27,704 nucleotides of DNA from CAYFZR01 sp046760505 [NCBI: Candidatus Hydrothermarchaeota archaeon]. Its GTDB lineage: Archaea; CAYFZR01. Numbering within the stretch: position 1 is the first letter of the stretch; each line of letters begins with the position of its first letter. The notes beneath the pieces are model-generated. The model did not search any database. It worked only from the letters and a program-made list of their open reading frames with translations, and was not told the origin of the DNA. Where the stretch lies: positions 1 through 27,704 of the forward strand of contig JBHIEG010000024.1 in NCBI GenBank assembly GCA_046760505.1. Direction: 5' to 3'. Shown piece by piece: positions 8,429 through 16,781 of this stretch. The translations under genes were made by a program, and so were the position numbers.

Positions 8429-9703
8429 TTATCTTAAATCGATGATTTGATCTCTTCTCGGACCCACGGATATGAATTTTATTGGAACGCCTGATAATTT
8501 CTCTATCTTATTGATATAATTTTTAGAATTTTCTGGAAGTTTATCGAAATCTTTTATCTCTCCAATATTTTCCTCCCATCCTGGCAGTTCCTCATACAGC
8601 GGTTCACATCTTTCAAGATCCTCAGTTGTCTCCGGGGGGTACATTAGAATCTCTCCATCTAGTTCGTAGTTTAAGCATATCTTTATGGGATCTATACCGG
8701 TAAGCACATCCAATTTAGTTAGCGCTAGGCTGGTGTAGCCGTTTAGATATATTGCTTTTCTCAACAGAACTCCATCTAGCCATCCACATCTCCTAGGTCT
8801 TCCTGTCGTAGTTCCATACTCACCTCCCGCCTCTCTTATTTTGTCTCCAAGGTTATCTTTAATTTCTGTTGGAAGAGGCCCTTCTCCCACCCTTGTTATG
8901 TAGGCTTTTACCACCCCTATGACTTCATCTACCTTGGTAGGACCGACTCCTAGATTCGAGCAGGCACTTCCAGCCACTGTGCTTGATGATGTAACATACT
9001 TCTGTGTGCCATGGATAACGTCCAAGAATGTTCCTTGAGCCCCTTCAGCAAGGATTTTTCTTCCTTCTCTCAAGCCTTTATTGACCTCGAATGATACGTC
9101 TGTCATATAATCCCTCAATAATTTACCCAGTTCTATGTACCTGGAAATATTTTTCTCACTCATAACCACGCTTTTGTCTCCGCCAAGACTTTCTATCATT
9201 ACTTCTTTAATGGGGGCTACTTTCCTGAGTTTTTCCATAAAAATATTTCCATTTGTAAGGTCATAGAACCTAATTTCATCGCGGGAGGCTTTGTCTTCGT
9301 AAGCAAGTCCTATTCCTCTCTTCGTCGTTCCAATTTTATCTGATCTTGTCATCTCTCTTAAAGAATCTAATTCCATATGATAAGGCATTATTATGCTGGT
9401 CTTTGCATCAACACCTAGTTTTTTTGGGTTTATATCTATTCCGGCTTTTTTTAATTCAGATATCTCTCTTAAAAGGGTTTCTGGATTCATAACAACGCCG
9501 GGACCGATCAACAGCCTTTTATCGTAAAGAACTCCAGAAGGAATGAGGTGCAATCTATATGTTTTTTTATCTACAACAACGGTGTGACCTGCGTTGTCTC
9601 CTCCTTGAAACCTTACGAGAATGTCAAATTCCTTTGCGAGATAATCAACTATCTTTCCCTTTCCTTCGTCACCGAACTGGGCTCCTGTAATTATGGTAAA
9701 CAT
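8429..9703 (-). CDS. purA: Adenylosuccinate synthetase
   Basis: GTP-dependent condensation of IMP with aspartate to adenylosuccinate, the first committed step to AMP. The protein (424 residues) begins MFTIITGAQFGDEGKGK, the family P-loop with the catalytic Asp and Lys, and contains GGDNAGHT, the switch-like GPGVVMNPETLL, GTTKRGIGLAYEDK, EGAQGTFLDVIHGTQKYVTS, GEYGTTTGRPRRCGWLD and TKLDVLTG (the guanine-binding TKLD). The length is the full bacterial/eukaryotic type, longer than the ~340-residue form of many archaea. I start it at ATG 9703 rather than the TTG at 9721, because a TATA box is centred 26 nt upstream of 9703, which fits a leaderless mRNA. There is no Shine-Dalgarno sequence. Confidence 0.96.
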   Translation of the reverse strand: MFTIITGAQFGDEGKGKIVDYLAKEFDILVRFQGGDNAGHTVVVDKKTYRLHLIPSGVLYDKRLLIGPGVVMNPETLLREISELKKAGIDINPKKLGVDAKTSIIMPYHMELDSLREMTRSDKIGTTKRGIGLAYEDKASRDEIRFYDLTNGNIFMEKLRKVAPIKEVMIESLGGDKSVVMSEKNISRYIELGKLLRDYMTDVSFEVNKGLREGRKILAEGAQGTFLDVIHGTQKYVTSSSTVAGSACSNLGVGPTKVDEVIGVVKAYITRVGEGPLPTEIKDNLGDKIREAGGEYGTTTGRPRRCGWLDGVLLRKAIYLNGYTSLALTKLDVLTGIDPIKICLNYELDGEILMYPPETTEDLERCEPLYEELPGWEENIGEIKDFDKLPENSKNYINKIEKLSGVPIKFISVGPRRDQIIDLR

Positions 9704-9724
9704 GGGATTATTGAGAATCAATAT

Positions 9725-9733
9725 CTATATAAA
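9725..9733 (-). promoter_or_regulatory. TATA box of purA
   Basis: On the minus strand this reads TTTATATAG inside an AT-rich tract. Its centre is 26 nt upstream of ATG 9703, so transcription would begin at or very near the start codon (leaderless). It lies between the purA start and the trpS stop, and no other gene needs it. Confidence 0.65.
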
Positions 9734-9766
9734 TAAATTTGTTTTTCAATCCTTTTTACTGGAAAA

Positions 9767-10849
9767 TTAGTAATATTCTAAATAATCCTCTACTTTATTT
9801 TTTGCCTGTTCTCTTCTCTCTTTATGTCTGTTTAAAAAGTCTATTATTAAGTTAAATGCTCTGTCTTTACAATCCCCACAAAGAATTGATCCTGCTTTAC
9901 ATTCTTCATAGATCTCTCTCAATCTGTTGTCATCCTCTACCAAATGATAAAGGTATAGCTCATAGATCATGCACTCTTCAGGAATTCCTCCTAATTCTTT
10001 CTGTCTTTGTGTGGTCTCTCTTCCACCTGTTTTTGCCTCCCAGATCTTTTTTATCACTTCTTCTTCGGTGTCAGTAAGAAATATCGCGCTTTTTGGATCG
10101 CTGCTGGACATCTTCTGTCCGGTTAAACCGGTCATGAACCTATGATATGTGGAAGCAGGAGGTATCAACTTTATATCCTTGTATCTAGAAGCAACGTCTC
10201 TTGTCAATCTTATATGAGGATCCTGATCAACTCCTACCGGCACCACAGTGGGCTTTGGACCATCAAGCTGAGGATGAAGGATGTCAGATACTTGTATTAT
10301 AGGAGACCAGAGATGAGAGATGTTTGTTTCTCCTGAAAACCCATAAATAGCCCTCATTTCTGAAAGATTTATCTTCCTCGCGAGAAGAAATGCAAAATCT
10401 TTCATTCTATCGTTCTTTGATTGGAAGTATATTCTGCATTTCTTGGGTTTCAGACCCAAAGCAATGTAGTTAACGACGTATTCCTGTATCGCAATACTCT
10501 CCGCCTCCTTCAAACTTATATTTCTGGTTGCATAGGATTCAAAATCCGCTATTGGGATGCATATCTCTGCTCCTCTCTCTTGATACCATATGATTTGATC
10601 CACTACCATTTTATGCCCGATGTGCATCCTGCCGCTTGGCATCATTCCGGTAAGAACAACGAATTCGCTATTGCTGTTCAATGCATCTAAAATTATCTTA
10701 AAACCCCTTTGACCGAAAACTATTCCTCTCCGCATTAGATGGTGAGGATTCTTTATCTTTTTTTCAAAAGGCTCGAAGGGCTCAATTCCAAAATCATCTC
10801 TCAGCCTTGCGTAGTCGAATACATCGCTGCCCCAAGGATCTATTCGCAA
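9767..10849 (-). CDS. trpS: Tryptophan--tRNA ligase (archaeal type)
   Basis: A class I aminoacyl-tRNA synthetase charging tRNA-Trp in the cytoplasm. The 360-residue protein has the archaeal/eukaryotic N-terminus (IDPWGSDVFDYARL), the HIGH motif at 76-79 (GRMHIGHKM), DQDPHIRLTRDVA, and KMSSS at 246-250. It also has a Cys-rich segment near the C-terminus (CKAGSILCGDCKDRA), as expected for archaeal TrpRS. The start is TTG 10849: AGGAGG at 10862-10857 is 7 nt ahead of it, while the out-of-frame ATG at 10853 would be only 3 nt from that site. It follows endA by 11 nt, and the ribosome-binding site overlaps the endA stop, so the two form an operon. Confidence 0.96.
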   Translation of the reverse strand: MRIDPWGSDVFDYARLRDDFGIEPFEPFEKKIKNPHHLMRRGIVFGQRGFKIILDALNSNSEFVVLTGMMPSGRMHIGHKMVVDQIIWYQERGAEICIPIADFESYATRNISLKEAESIAIQEYVVNYIALGLKPKKCRIYFQSKNDRMKDFAFLLARKINLSEMRAIYGFSGETNISHLWSPIIQVSDILHPQLDGPKPTVVPVGVDQDPHIRLTRDVASRYKDIKLIPPASTYHRFMTGLTGQKMSSSDPKSAIFLTDTEEEVIKKIWEAKTGGRETTQRQKELGGIPEECMIYELYLYHLVEDDNRLREIYEECKAGSILCGDCKDRAFNLIIDFLNRHKERREQAKNKVEDYLEYY

Positions 10850-10856
10850 TCATATG

Positions 10857-10862
10857 CCTCCT
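10857..10862 (-). promoter_or_regulatory. Ribosome-binding site that fixes the trpS TTG start
   Basis: AGGAGG on the minus strand, sharing two bases with the TAG stop of endA, with a 7-nt spacer to TTG 10849. It decides between the TTG and the nearby out-of-frame ATG and couples trpS translation to endA. Confidence 0.7.
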
Positions 10863-11370
10863 AGGGAGTGATTCTTTCAAACTTATAGTAAGAAATATCT
10901 CCCTCATCATCAACTACTGCTAGGATTAAAAACTTTCGCACTCCATGGGATAGTCTAACCGCGCGAGAAAAATCATGCAAAGGGAGAATCTCTCCTTCAG
11001 ATAGCACATGAACTAGGTATTTTGAGTGTTCTTTGGTTGGATCTGCACCTCTTTCGTATACCCTGAAATGGGATCCAAATTTATATCCTGTCTTCACAAT
11101 ATAGCCTCTTTCCCTGAGATCTTTATAAACCTGATATTTTATTTTTATACTGGTATCTTCTCTGCTTGCTAATTCTATTAACCTTAGAAAGTTTATTTTT
11201 TCTCTTCCTGCTATAATCTCTATCTTTTCGTTCTCCAATAAAAAAAGACCTTCTATTAGAGATAATTCTAAGTTTCCATCCTCTAAAATTTTACCGAAGT
11301 TTCTCTTCTCTAATTTATCTATCATCTTTTTATCAGACTCAATTATCTTGTTTCCCACCAGAGTCGCCAT
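10861..11370 (-). CDS. endA: tRNA-splicing endonuclease
   Basis: The archaeal endonuclease that excises introns from pre-tRNA at bulge-helix-bulge motifs. At 169 residues it is the short form, expected to act as a homotetramer. The catalytic triad is visible: Tyr in GSHFRVYERG, His in KEHSKYLVHV and Lys in SHGVRKFLIL. Residues 1-75 form the less conserved N-terminal domain. I start it at ATG 11370 rather than the TTG at 11379, because MATLVGNKII is a typical beginning and a TATA-like TTAAATATT lies about 25 nt upstream of 11370. It is the first gene of endA-trpS and divergent from cobA. Confidence 0.93.
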   Translation of the reverse strand: MATLVGNKIIESDKKMIDKLEKRNFGKILEDGNLELSLIEGLFLLENEKIEIIAGREKINFLRLIELASREDTSIKIKYQVYKDLRERGYIVKTGYKFGSHFRVYERGADPTKEHSKYLVHVLSEGEILPLHDFSRAVRLSHGVRKFLILAVVDDEGDISYYKFERITP

Positions 11371-11463
11371 GATTTTCAAATCCTTGAGGCAATATTTAAC
11401 CTTAGCGCGTCTGAGCTCATGTGGAACGTATAAATAATTGCTCCTATTTTGAAATACCGAGCA

Positions 11464-11538
11464 TTTGATAAATTTGATAATATAGGAATGGTTTATCCTA
11501 TATCAAAAGGCTTTATCTCATAAAATTATCTGATAAAA
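11464..11538 (+). promoter_or_regulatory. Cluster of TTTGATAA/TTATC half-sites before cobA
   Basis: Two direct copies of TTTGATAA lie at 11464-11471 and 11473-11480. An inverted copy (TATCAAA) is at 11501-11507. A perfect inverted repeat, TATAGGA-N8-TCCTATA, spans 11481-11502. A tandem pair TTATCTCATAAAA / TTATCTGATAAAA (11513-11525, 11526-11538) contains the perfect palindrome TTATCTGATAA. The cluster ends 1 nt before the GGGAG ribosome-binding site of cobA. A TATA-like TATAAAT lies at 11430-11436. The arrangement looks like an operator or a structured 5' leader for cobA-hemD. The binding factor is unknown, and some repetition is expected by chance in AT-rich DNA. Confidence 0.45.
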
Positions 11539-11547
11539 GGGAGTCTG

Positions 11548-12270
11548 ATGAAAAGAGGAAAGGTATTCTTGGTGGGGGCAGGACCGGGCGATCCTAAATT
11601 AATCACTATAAGAGCCTTAGAGGTATTAGAAGAGGCAGAGGTTGTTGTGTACGATAGACTTGTACCTGCCGACATTTTAAAACATGCCAAAAAAGCAGAG
11701 TTGATCTATGTGGGAAAATCAAAGGGCTTACATACCATTCCACAGGAAATAATAAATGAAATCTTACTGAAAGAGGCCAGTAAAGGTAAAAAAGTGGTAA
11801 GATTGAAGGGTGGAGATCCATATGTATTTGGAAGGGGAGGAGAGGAGTTAATCTATCTAAGGGAAAGAGGAATTGAAGTGGAATATATTCCCGGTATAAC
11901 ATCTGCCATAGCGGTTCCCGGAGTTTGCGATATCCCCCTAACTCACAGAGGTTTTTCTTCTTCTCTCGCAATAGTAACTGGACACCAAGATCCAACCAAA
12001 GATTCCTCTATAAGATGGGCAGAACTGTCTAGGGCTGTAGACACGCTTGTAATCCTCATGGGAGTTGGAAGAATAGAAAAGATAGTGAATGAGATGAGAA
12101 TGGACGGAGAAACTATGGTAGGTATAATAGAAAAAGGATACTCAAAAGAACAAAGAATAATTACGTGTAAGCTAAAAGATCTGGTGGAGACAGTTAAAAG
12201 AGAAAAAATTAAACCACCCTCAATTTTTGTATTTGGAGATGTGGTAAAGATATATGAGATGGTAAGATGA
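11548..12270 (+). CDS. cobA: Uroporphyrinogen-III C-methyltransferase (SUMT)
   Basis: S-adenosylmethionine-dependent methylation of uroporphyrinogen III at C2 and C7 to precorrin-2, the branch point to cobamides, sirohaem and F430. The 240-residue protein is a single methyltransferase domain without a CysG fusion. It shows VGAGPGDPKLITIRALEVL at the N-terminus, VYDRLV, VVRLKGGDPYVFGRGGEE, GITSAIAVPG and IPLTHRGFSSSLAIVTGH, all signatures of SUMT. The start ATG has GGGAG 5 nt upstream. The TGA overlaps the hemD start as ATGA, so the substrate-producing and substrate-using enzymes are made together. A half-site cluster just upstream suggests regulation. Confidence 0.96.
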   Translation: MKRGKVFLVGAGPGDPKLITIRALEVLEEAEVVVYDRLVPADILKHAKKAELIYVGKSKGLHTIPQEIINEILLKEASKGKKVVRLKGGDPYVFGRGGEELIYLRERGIEVEYIPGITSAIAVPGVCDIPLTHRGFSSSLAIVTGHQDPTKDSSIRWAELSRAVDTLVILMGVGRIEKIVNEMRMDGETMVGIIEKGYSKEQRIITCKLKDLVETVKREKIKPPSIFVFGDVVKIYEMVR

Positions 12271-13013
12271 GGATTGCGATAACCAGACCCAGAGAACAAT
12301 CCTCAGAGACTAAAGTTAAGTTAGAAAGCCTAGGAATGAAACCTGTTTGTTTTCCACTCATCGAAATAGTTCCTGATTTGAAGAATATTCAAAGTTTCAA
12401 GGAAGATTTAAAAAATAGAAGTATTGACATAATTGTTTTCACTAGCATCAATGGTGCGAGAGTCGTGCTTGAGGAGATGAATGAAGAGGAAATTAGAAGG
12501 TTGAGGAACATAGAAATATTTTCAATAGGGCCTAAAACTAGGGATTTTTTGTTAAATTATAAAATTTTCTCAAAAATTCCGGAAGAATACACGAGTAAAG
12601 CGCTCGCAGATATGTTAGATGTAAGAGGAAAGGATATTTATCTGCTAAGAACATCATCCGGATCCAGACTCCTGTACAATACCTTGATTCGAAAAGGAGC
12701 TAACGTACACGACGTACATGTATATCACTCGAGAATGCCTCACATAGATAGAATAAAGCCTCTAATAGGGGAAATAATTAATAAAAATTTGGATGCAATC
12801 TTATTCACAAGTTCTCTTGCCGTAGAACACCTTTTCAAATCTGCCAGAGAATTAGGTGTTTTGGAAGAAGTGTTAGCAGGGTTAAGAGATATGAAAGTGG
12901 TGGTTATAGGTCCTGTTACCGCCAGAATTCTAAGTGACTTTGGCATCTCTCCCTTGATACCAGAGGAGTATACCGTAGACGCAATGATAGACGTAATTAT
13001 GGATAAAACTTAA
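12267..13013 (+). CDS. hemD: Uroporphyrinogen-III synthase
   Basis: Cyclises hydroxymethylbilane with inversion of ring D to uroporphyrinogen III. The 248-residue length is normal. The family is weakly conserved, but the key stretches are present: MRIAITRPREQSSE at the start, DIIVFTSINGARVVLEE, IGPKTRDFL, the hinge region ending EEYTSKALADM, LLRTSSGSRLLYNTLIRKGA, YHSRMP, AILFTSSLAVEHLF, and VVIGPVTARIL then LIPEEYTVDAMID. The two-lobe arrangement is visible as the paired EEYT motifs. It is coupled to cobA by ATGA overlap, which supports the assignment. A T6 run directly follows the stop codon. Confidence 0.93.
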   Translation: MRIAITRPREQSSETKVKLESLGMKPVCFPLIEIVPDLKNIQSFKEDLKNRSIDIIVFTSINGARVVLEEMNEEEIRRLRNIEIFSIGPKTRDFLLNYKIFSKIPEEYTSKALADMLDVRGKDIYLLRTSSGSRLLYNTLIRKGANVHDVHVYHSRMPHIDRIKPLIGEIINKNLDAILFTSSLAVEHLFKSARELGVLEEVLAGLRDMKVVVIGPVTARILSDFGISPLIPEEYTVDAMIDVIMDKT

Positions 13014-13019
13014 TTTTTT
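13014..13019 (+). terminator. Oligo-T stretch after hemD
   Basis: Six T residues directly after the TAA of hemD, followed by more T-rich sequence. Archaeal termination commonly uses such runs without a hairpin. It is the expected end of the cobA-hemD transcript, but runs of this length are not rare in this genome. Confidence 0.35.
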
Positions 13020-13234
13020 GTTTAATCTTAAATGAATACATTTCTTATACAGGTCTTCTACAAGTGGTGTTGCAAGCCATGCTATAAATGCAAATCAATT
13101 TATAGAATGGAATTTATCTAGTATATTAAGCCTATATATTAAATAAATTAAAATTAATTATAGAGATGGAATGAATTAATTAAATTATATGAAAATATAT
13201 TAAAGGTTAAGAGAGTTTAAGTTTGGTGTTGGAA
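13020..13234. other. AT-rich intergenic stretch, no gene seen
   Basis: About 215 bases of very AT-rich DNA between hemD and the next operon. No reading frame, tRNA signature, or box C/D pair is convincing. ATATATTA at 13194-13201 may be the TATA box of the downstream three-gene unit, about 38 nt before its ATG. Confidence 0.4.
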
Positions 13235-13510
13235 ATGAAATACAGAAAGAGGCCGATGCAAGGCTCAAAATGGAAGGCAGTGGTAGACATAGTGGATGAC
13301 TTTCAGATTCAGGATTTTCCAAAGATGAGTTTCAGGGTAGGAGTACTGTATGATGAAAAAGAGGAACCATGGATAGCAGTAGGATTCTTCCATGGTAGGA
13401 CTTATAGATACGCTGCAATGGATGCTGAAACAGCAAAGAAACTAAGGGGATTTATCAAGGAGGCAATTGAGGTTGCAGAAGGGGAGGCAGAAGTAGTTGA
13501 AGAGGAGTGA
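13235..13510 (+). CDS. Small conserved-looking protein of unknown function
   Basis: A 91-residue protein from ATG 13235; TTG 13223 and GTG 13226 are in-frame alternatives, but GGTGTTGGA just before the ATG is the better ribosome-binding context. It begins basic (MKYRKRPMQGSKWKAVV), continues with alternating beta strands (FRVGVLYDEKEEPWIAVGFF), HGRTYRYAAMDAETAKKLRGF, and ends in an acidic tail (EGEAEVVEEE). It is probably a small cytoplasmic alpha/beta fold. It overlaps the next gene by 14 nt, so it is in an operon with the zinc protein and the GH15 enzyme. I do not recognise the family, and the strong codon structure supports a real gene. Confidence 0.75.
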   Translation: MKYRKRPMQGSKWKAVVDIVDDFQIQDFPKMSFRVGVLYDEKEEPWIAVGFFHGRTYRYAAMDAETAKKLRGFIKEAIEVAEGEAEVVEEE

Positions 13511-13844
13511 CATAACCAGCCTACCCACCTACCGGTGCCTTATATGCGCGCATGAATTGGGCTCAGGAAAGGTAAATTTTGATGAGATCCACTGGGACAT
13601 ACTTGTGGAGCTTACTGAGGAAAGGATGGTTTTCTGTGAGGCGCATCTTGAGCAGTACCTCAGATGGTTTAAAGGATACGTCGAAATTTTGAGGGATGAT
13701 CAGAAGAAGAGAGCAGAGTTACTGAAGGTATTTAAGGAAGAAGTTCCTCTGCTTAGAAAAGTTATACTAGAAAGGATCCAATACAACGATAAACTCTTGA
13801 GAGGGCTTGATGATTTAGACAATGATATCAGAAGACATATCTGA
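13497..13844 (+). CDS. Small protein with a probable zinc site, unknown function
   Basis: A 115-residue protein starting at TTG 13497, inside the end of the preceding gene. No ATG occurs until the middle, well after the first conserved-looking part, so TTG or a nearby weak start must be used. It carries CLICAHE near residue 14 and FCEAHLEQYLRW in the middle; together the Cys-x2-Cys and Cys-x2-His pairs could bind one zinc ion. The C-terminal half is a long charged helix (QKKRAELLKVF, LRKVILERIQ, LDDLDNDIRRHI). It lies 3 nt before the GH15 gene, so all three genes are co-transcribed. It could be a regulator or partner of its neighbours, but the sequence does not show this directly. Confidence 0.7.
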   Translation: MKRSDITSLPTYRCLICAHELGSGKVNFDEIHWDILVELTEERMVFCEAHLEQYLRWFKGYVEILRDDQKKRAELLKVFKEEVPLLRKVILERIQYNDKLLRGLDDLDNDIRRHI

Positions 13845-13847
13845 AAG

Positions 13848-15650
13848 ATGATAAATCCTGTCCATGCAATATTAGGAAACGGATCCATTCTTGTAACCTA
13901 TGGAAAAAATGCCAAGATAAATCAGATATTCTGGCCAAATATCGATGGTCCTTGGCATGTAAATGATATTCGGTTTGGAATACATTACAAAGATCTGAAC
14001 AGGCTCTCTTGGATATCTGGTCAAAGTTGGGAGCACAATTTTCATTATCTCAACGACACAAATATTCTTAGAATAGAAAGTATAGATAAATCAACAAATC
14101 TTAAAATAACTTCTTTAGATTATGTATTACCAAAAAAAGACGTTTTAATTAAAGAATTTTGTGTAAACGAATATGATGCAGGATGTAACATAAAGAAAGA
14201 TGAATCCATGAATTTGAGTCTAGTGTTATACGAAAATCTTCACGTAAATGAAAATTCAGATGCAAACTGCGTATACTACGAAGGGGAAAATGATATATTA
14301 ATACACTTCAGAAGAAATTATGTTTTCGGTTTCTTTGGTAACAAAAAACCAAAATCACTGAGATGTGGAACGCCGAGAAAGATTTTACGGGATTTAAAAG
14401 ATGGAGACCTTAAAAAAGAAGATATAGCCCTTGGAAATGTTTCATCAGGAGTTATTTGGGATCTCAATTCCAATCTAAGGATTTTTCTTATCGCAGGTAA
14501 TTCAAGGGAGGATATCATAGATCTGAAGAATAGTTTGGATGAAAATGTCTTGAAATCAGTCTCAAATTACTGGAAGAACTGGATAAAAGAAGTTAAGTTT
14601 GAAAAAAATCAATATTATGAAATATATAAAAGATCTTTGCTTATTCTTCGATTACTGTGCGATAATGGGGGCGGTATCATAGCGGCTCCAGAATTCGATA
14701 AAGAATTCCTATATAGTGGAGGATACGGTTTCTCTTGGGGCAGAGATTCTTCTTTTGTTGCAATGGCATTTGATAGAGCAGGATATCATAATATCTCAAG
14801 GAAATACTATGAATTCTGCATGAAGACTCAGGAAAAGGATGGAATCTGGTACCAGAGATATCAATGCGATGGAACTCTTGCCCCTTCATGGGGTCTTGTT
14901 CAGATAGATGAGACTGGGAGCATATTGCACGGCATTTCCTATCATATAACAAGAACTAAAGACAGGAGTTTTGCCAGGAAAATATTTCCATGCATAGAAA
15001 AAGCAGTCTCATATCTAATATCGAACTTAGATGAGGAAACAGGATTACAAAATCCATGTATGGATCTATGGGAACAGGACAATGGAGTTTTTGCATATTC
15101 AAATGCTAGCGTCTATGCAGGTATTTTAAGTGCCTCAAGATTAGCCTCTTTTTTAAACAAAAGCAAGAAATCAAAATCATGGAGAAATCATGCGAATGAG
15201 TTAAAAGACAATACAATAGAGAAATTCTGGCTCGAAAAAGAGAAGAGGTTTGCAAAATCCCTGAAACCTCTTGACAAGAGTTTGGATTCTAGTTTGATCG
15301 GACTCTCGACGCCTAATAGGCTGTTAGATCCTATGGATCCTAGAATCATATCTACAATTCGGCAGATCGAAAAAAATCTTACGAAAAAAGGAGGCATAAT
15401 AAGATTCAGAGGAGATAGGTACTGGGGAGAGAATCCATGGACAGTTACCACGCTTTGGCTTGCGTTATATTACGCTGAGGTAAAAAACCGGGTAAAGGCA
15501 TTAAGTTACATAAACTGGTGCCTAAGGTACAAAAACGAGTTAGGCTTAATCCCTGAGCAATTGGACGCTATTAGTTTAAAACCTGTCTCAGCGATTCCAT
15601 TGGGATGGGCTCATGCATTACTGATTTTAGCATTAGATGAGTTGTTTTGA
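13848..15650 (+). CDS. GH15-family glucosidase (glucoamylase/trehalase-like)
   Basis: A 600-residue glycoside hydrolase family 15 enzyme, cleaving alpha-glucosidic bonds with inversion. Residues 1 to ~250 form the N-terminal beta-sandwich (NGSILVTYGKNAKINQIFWP, then GPWHVNDIRFGI). Residues ~265-600 form the (alpha/alpha)6 barrel with YSGGYGFSWGRDSSFVAMAF and QIDETGSILHGI. The likely general acid is Glu409 in DLWEQDNGVFAYSNA, and the likely general base is Glu570 in GLIPEQLD. There is no signal peptide, so it should act in the cytoplasm on glycogen, maltodextrin or trehalose. Archaeal GH15 proteins include trehalases and glucoamylases, and the sequence alone does not separate them. It follows the zinc protein by 3 nt. 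A T6 run at 15657-15662 may end the transcript. Confidence 0.93.
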   Translation: MINPVHAILGNGSILVTYGKNAKINQIFWPNIDGPWHVNDIRFGIHYKDLNRLSWISGQSWEHNFHYLNDTNILRIESIDKSTNLKITSLDYVLPKKDVLIKEFCVNEYDAGCNIKKDESMNLSLVLYENLHVNENSDANCVYYEGENDILIHFRRNYVFGFFGNKKPKSLRCGTPRKILRDLKDGDLKKEDIALGNVSSGVIWDLNSNLRIFLIAGNSREDIIDLKNSLDENVLKSVSNYWKNWIKEVKFEKNQYYEIYKRSLLILRLLCDNGGGIIAAPEFDKEFLYSGGYGFSWGRDSSFVAMAFDRAGYHNISRKYYEFCMKTQEKDGIWYQRYQCDGTLAPSWGLVQIDETGSILHGISYHITRTKDRSFARKIFPCIEKAVSYLISNLDEETGLQNPCMDLWEQDNGVFAYSNASVYAGILSASRLASFLNKSKKSKSWRNHANELKDNTIEKFWLEKEKRFAKSLKPLDKSLDSSLIGLSTPNRLLDPMDPRIISTIRQIEKNLTKKGGIIRFRGDRYWGENPWTVTTLWLALYYAEVKNRVKALSYINWCLRYKNELGLIPEQLDAISLKPVSAIPLGWAHALLILALDELF

Positions 15651-15773
15651 TTCGCGTTTTTTAAAATTACGCACGAATTTATATTTTTGTTGATGATATT
15701 AAAGAGTATATGTTGATTGAATAAAATAGGTTTAAAATAAATTGGAGAATAAATTAAATCGAAGAGATCAGAT

Positions 15774-16691
15774 ATGATGAAAAAAGATATCTTTAGTTTA
15801 ATCGTATTGTTCTTATTCATCCCTGTATTAGGCAGTTACCATTTAGAAGACTATAATGTGAAGGTAGATTTGCAAGACGGAGTCTCTTATCAAGTAATTG
15901 AGATGCTAATTGTAAATGACGGTGGAGATTCTATAGAACAAATTTCTTTTGAATTCCCTGCAGACGTATACGGGGTCAGAGGTGAATCTTCACTGGGGAG
16001 AATTCCTGTTTTGATAAAAAAGAGCGAAGGAAAAACAAAGTTATCCTTCCAATTTAAAAAACCCATAGAAGAAAAAGATTTTTTCAGATTAGAATTCAAG
16101 ACGAGAGACTTTGTTGGGAAATTGGGGGAAAGAAGAATCTTCTTTTCAACTTTCTCCTCCGAGGCTCCGGTTAAGAACTTCACGCTGAGGATTTATCTTC
16201 CACCCTCCATGGGTCTTGTAGCCGGAGAAAGGTCCTTGCCAGAACCATCATATATATTCTCTGATGGAAGAAGAATCATCCTCGAATGGCATAAAGAAGA
16301 GTTGAATCCAGAGAATCCTTTAACCGTCTCTTTACTTTACGAGAATACTGGAATTCCTGTAGTAATTGAGAAAAAGAAAAACGAATACTTTTTAATTTCA
16401 ATATTATCCTTTTTACTAGGCGTTGTTTTCTCTATTTTCGCTTATAAAGGAATCGAAAAGAGAAAAAAGACTAAATTAACATTAAATTTACTAAATGATG
16501 GTGAAAGAGAAATAATTCAAAAATTAATAGCATCTGGCGGAAGTTTAACTCAAGATGAGATTACTAAACAAACTCAATTCTCAAAAGCCAAGGTGAGCAT
16601 ACATTTAGCAAACCTAGAGAAGCGCGGGTTAATAGAAAAAACTCCACATGGAAGGACAAACCTTATAGTATTGAAAAAAGATCGTTTTTAA
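15774..16691 (+). CDS. Membrane-anchored winged-helix transcription regulator
   Basis: A 305-residue protein with an unusual layout. It has an N-terminal signal sequence (residues ~4-21) and an extracellular beta-sandwich part (~22-200; PVKNFTLRIYLPPSMGLVAG is typical of such surface domains). A transmembrane helix (~205-225; YFLISILSFLLGVVFSIFAY) and a basic stop-transfer (KGIEKRKKTK) follow. The cytoplasmic end is a winged helix-turn-helix (~240-305; GGSLTQDEITKQTQFSKAKV, SIHLANLEKRGLIEKTPHG, a MarR/TrmB-like pattern). It should sense something outside the cell and act on DNA at the membrane. Its target may be the secreted repeat protein 148 nt downstream, though that is inference. The start can be either of two adjacent ATGs. 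Confidence 0.8.
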   Translation: MMKKDIFSLIVLFLFIPVLGSYHLEDYNVKVDLQDGVSYQVIEMLIVNDGGDSIEQISFEFPADVYGVRGESSLGRIPVLIKKSEGKTKLSFQFKKPIEEKDFFRLEFKTRDFVGKLGERRIFFSTFSSEAPVKNFTLRIYLPPSMGLVAGERSLPEPSYIFSDGRRIILEWHKEELNPENPLTVSLLYENTGIPVVIEKKKNEYFLISILSFLLGVVFSIFAYKGIEKRKKTKLTLNLLNDGEREIIQKLIASGGSLTQDEITKQTQFSKAKVSIHLANLEKRGLIEKTPHGRTNLIVLKKDRF

Positions 16692-16781
16692 ACAGAGATA
16701 AACAGTCTCCATTTATTTTGAACATTTTATCCTATTGTTCCTAGAATCTCAATTCTCAGACTAAACCGTTAACTAAAAAAG

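Noticed and set aside
11606-11995. 129-codon minus-strand frame inside cobA
   Set aside because: It lies fully opposite clear SUMT motifs and has a Leu/Pro-rich, non-protein-like composition.
13020-13234. Possible structured RNA or tRNA in the AT-rich gap
   Set aside because: No tRNA T-loop signature or stable paired arms are visible; it looks like ordinary AT-rich spacer with a promoter.
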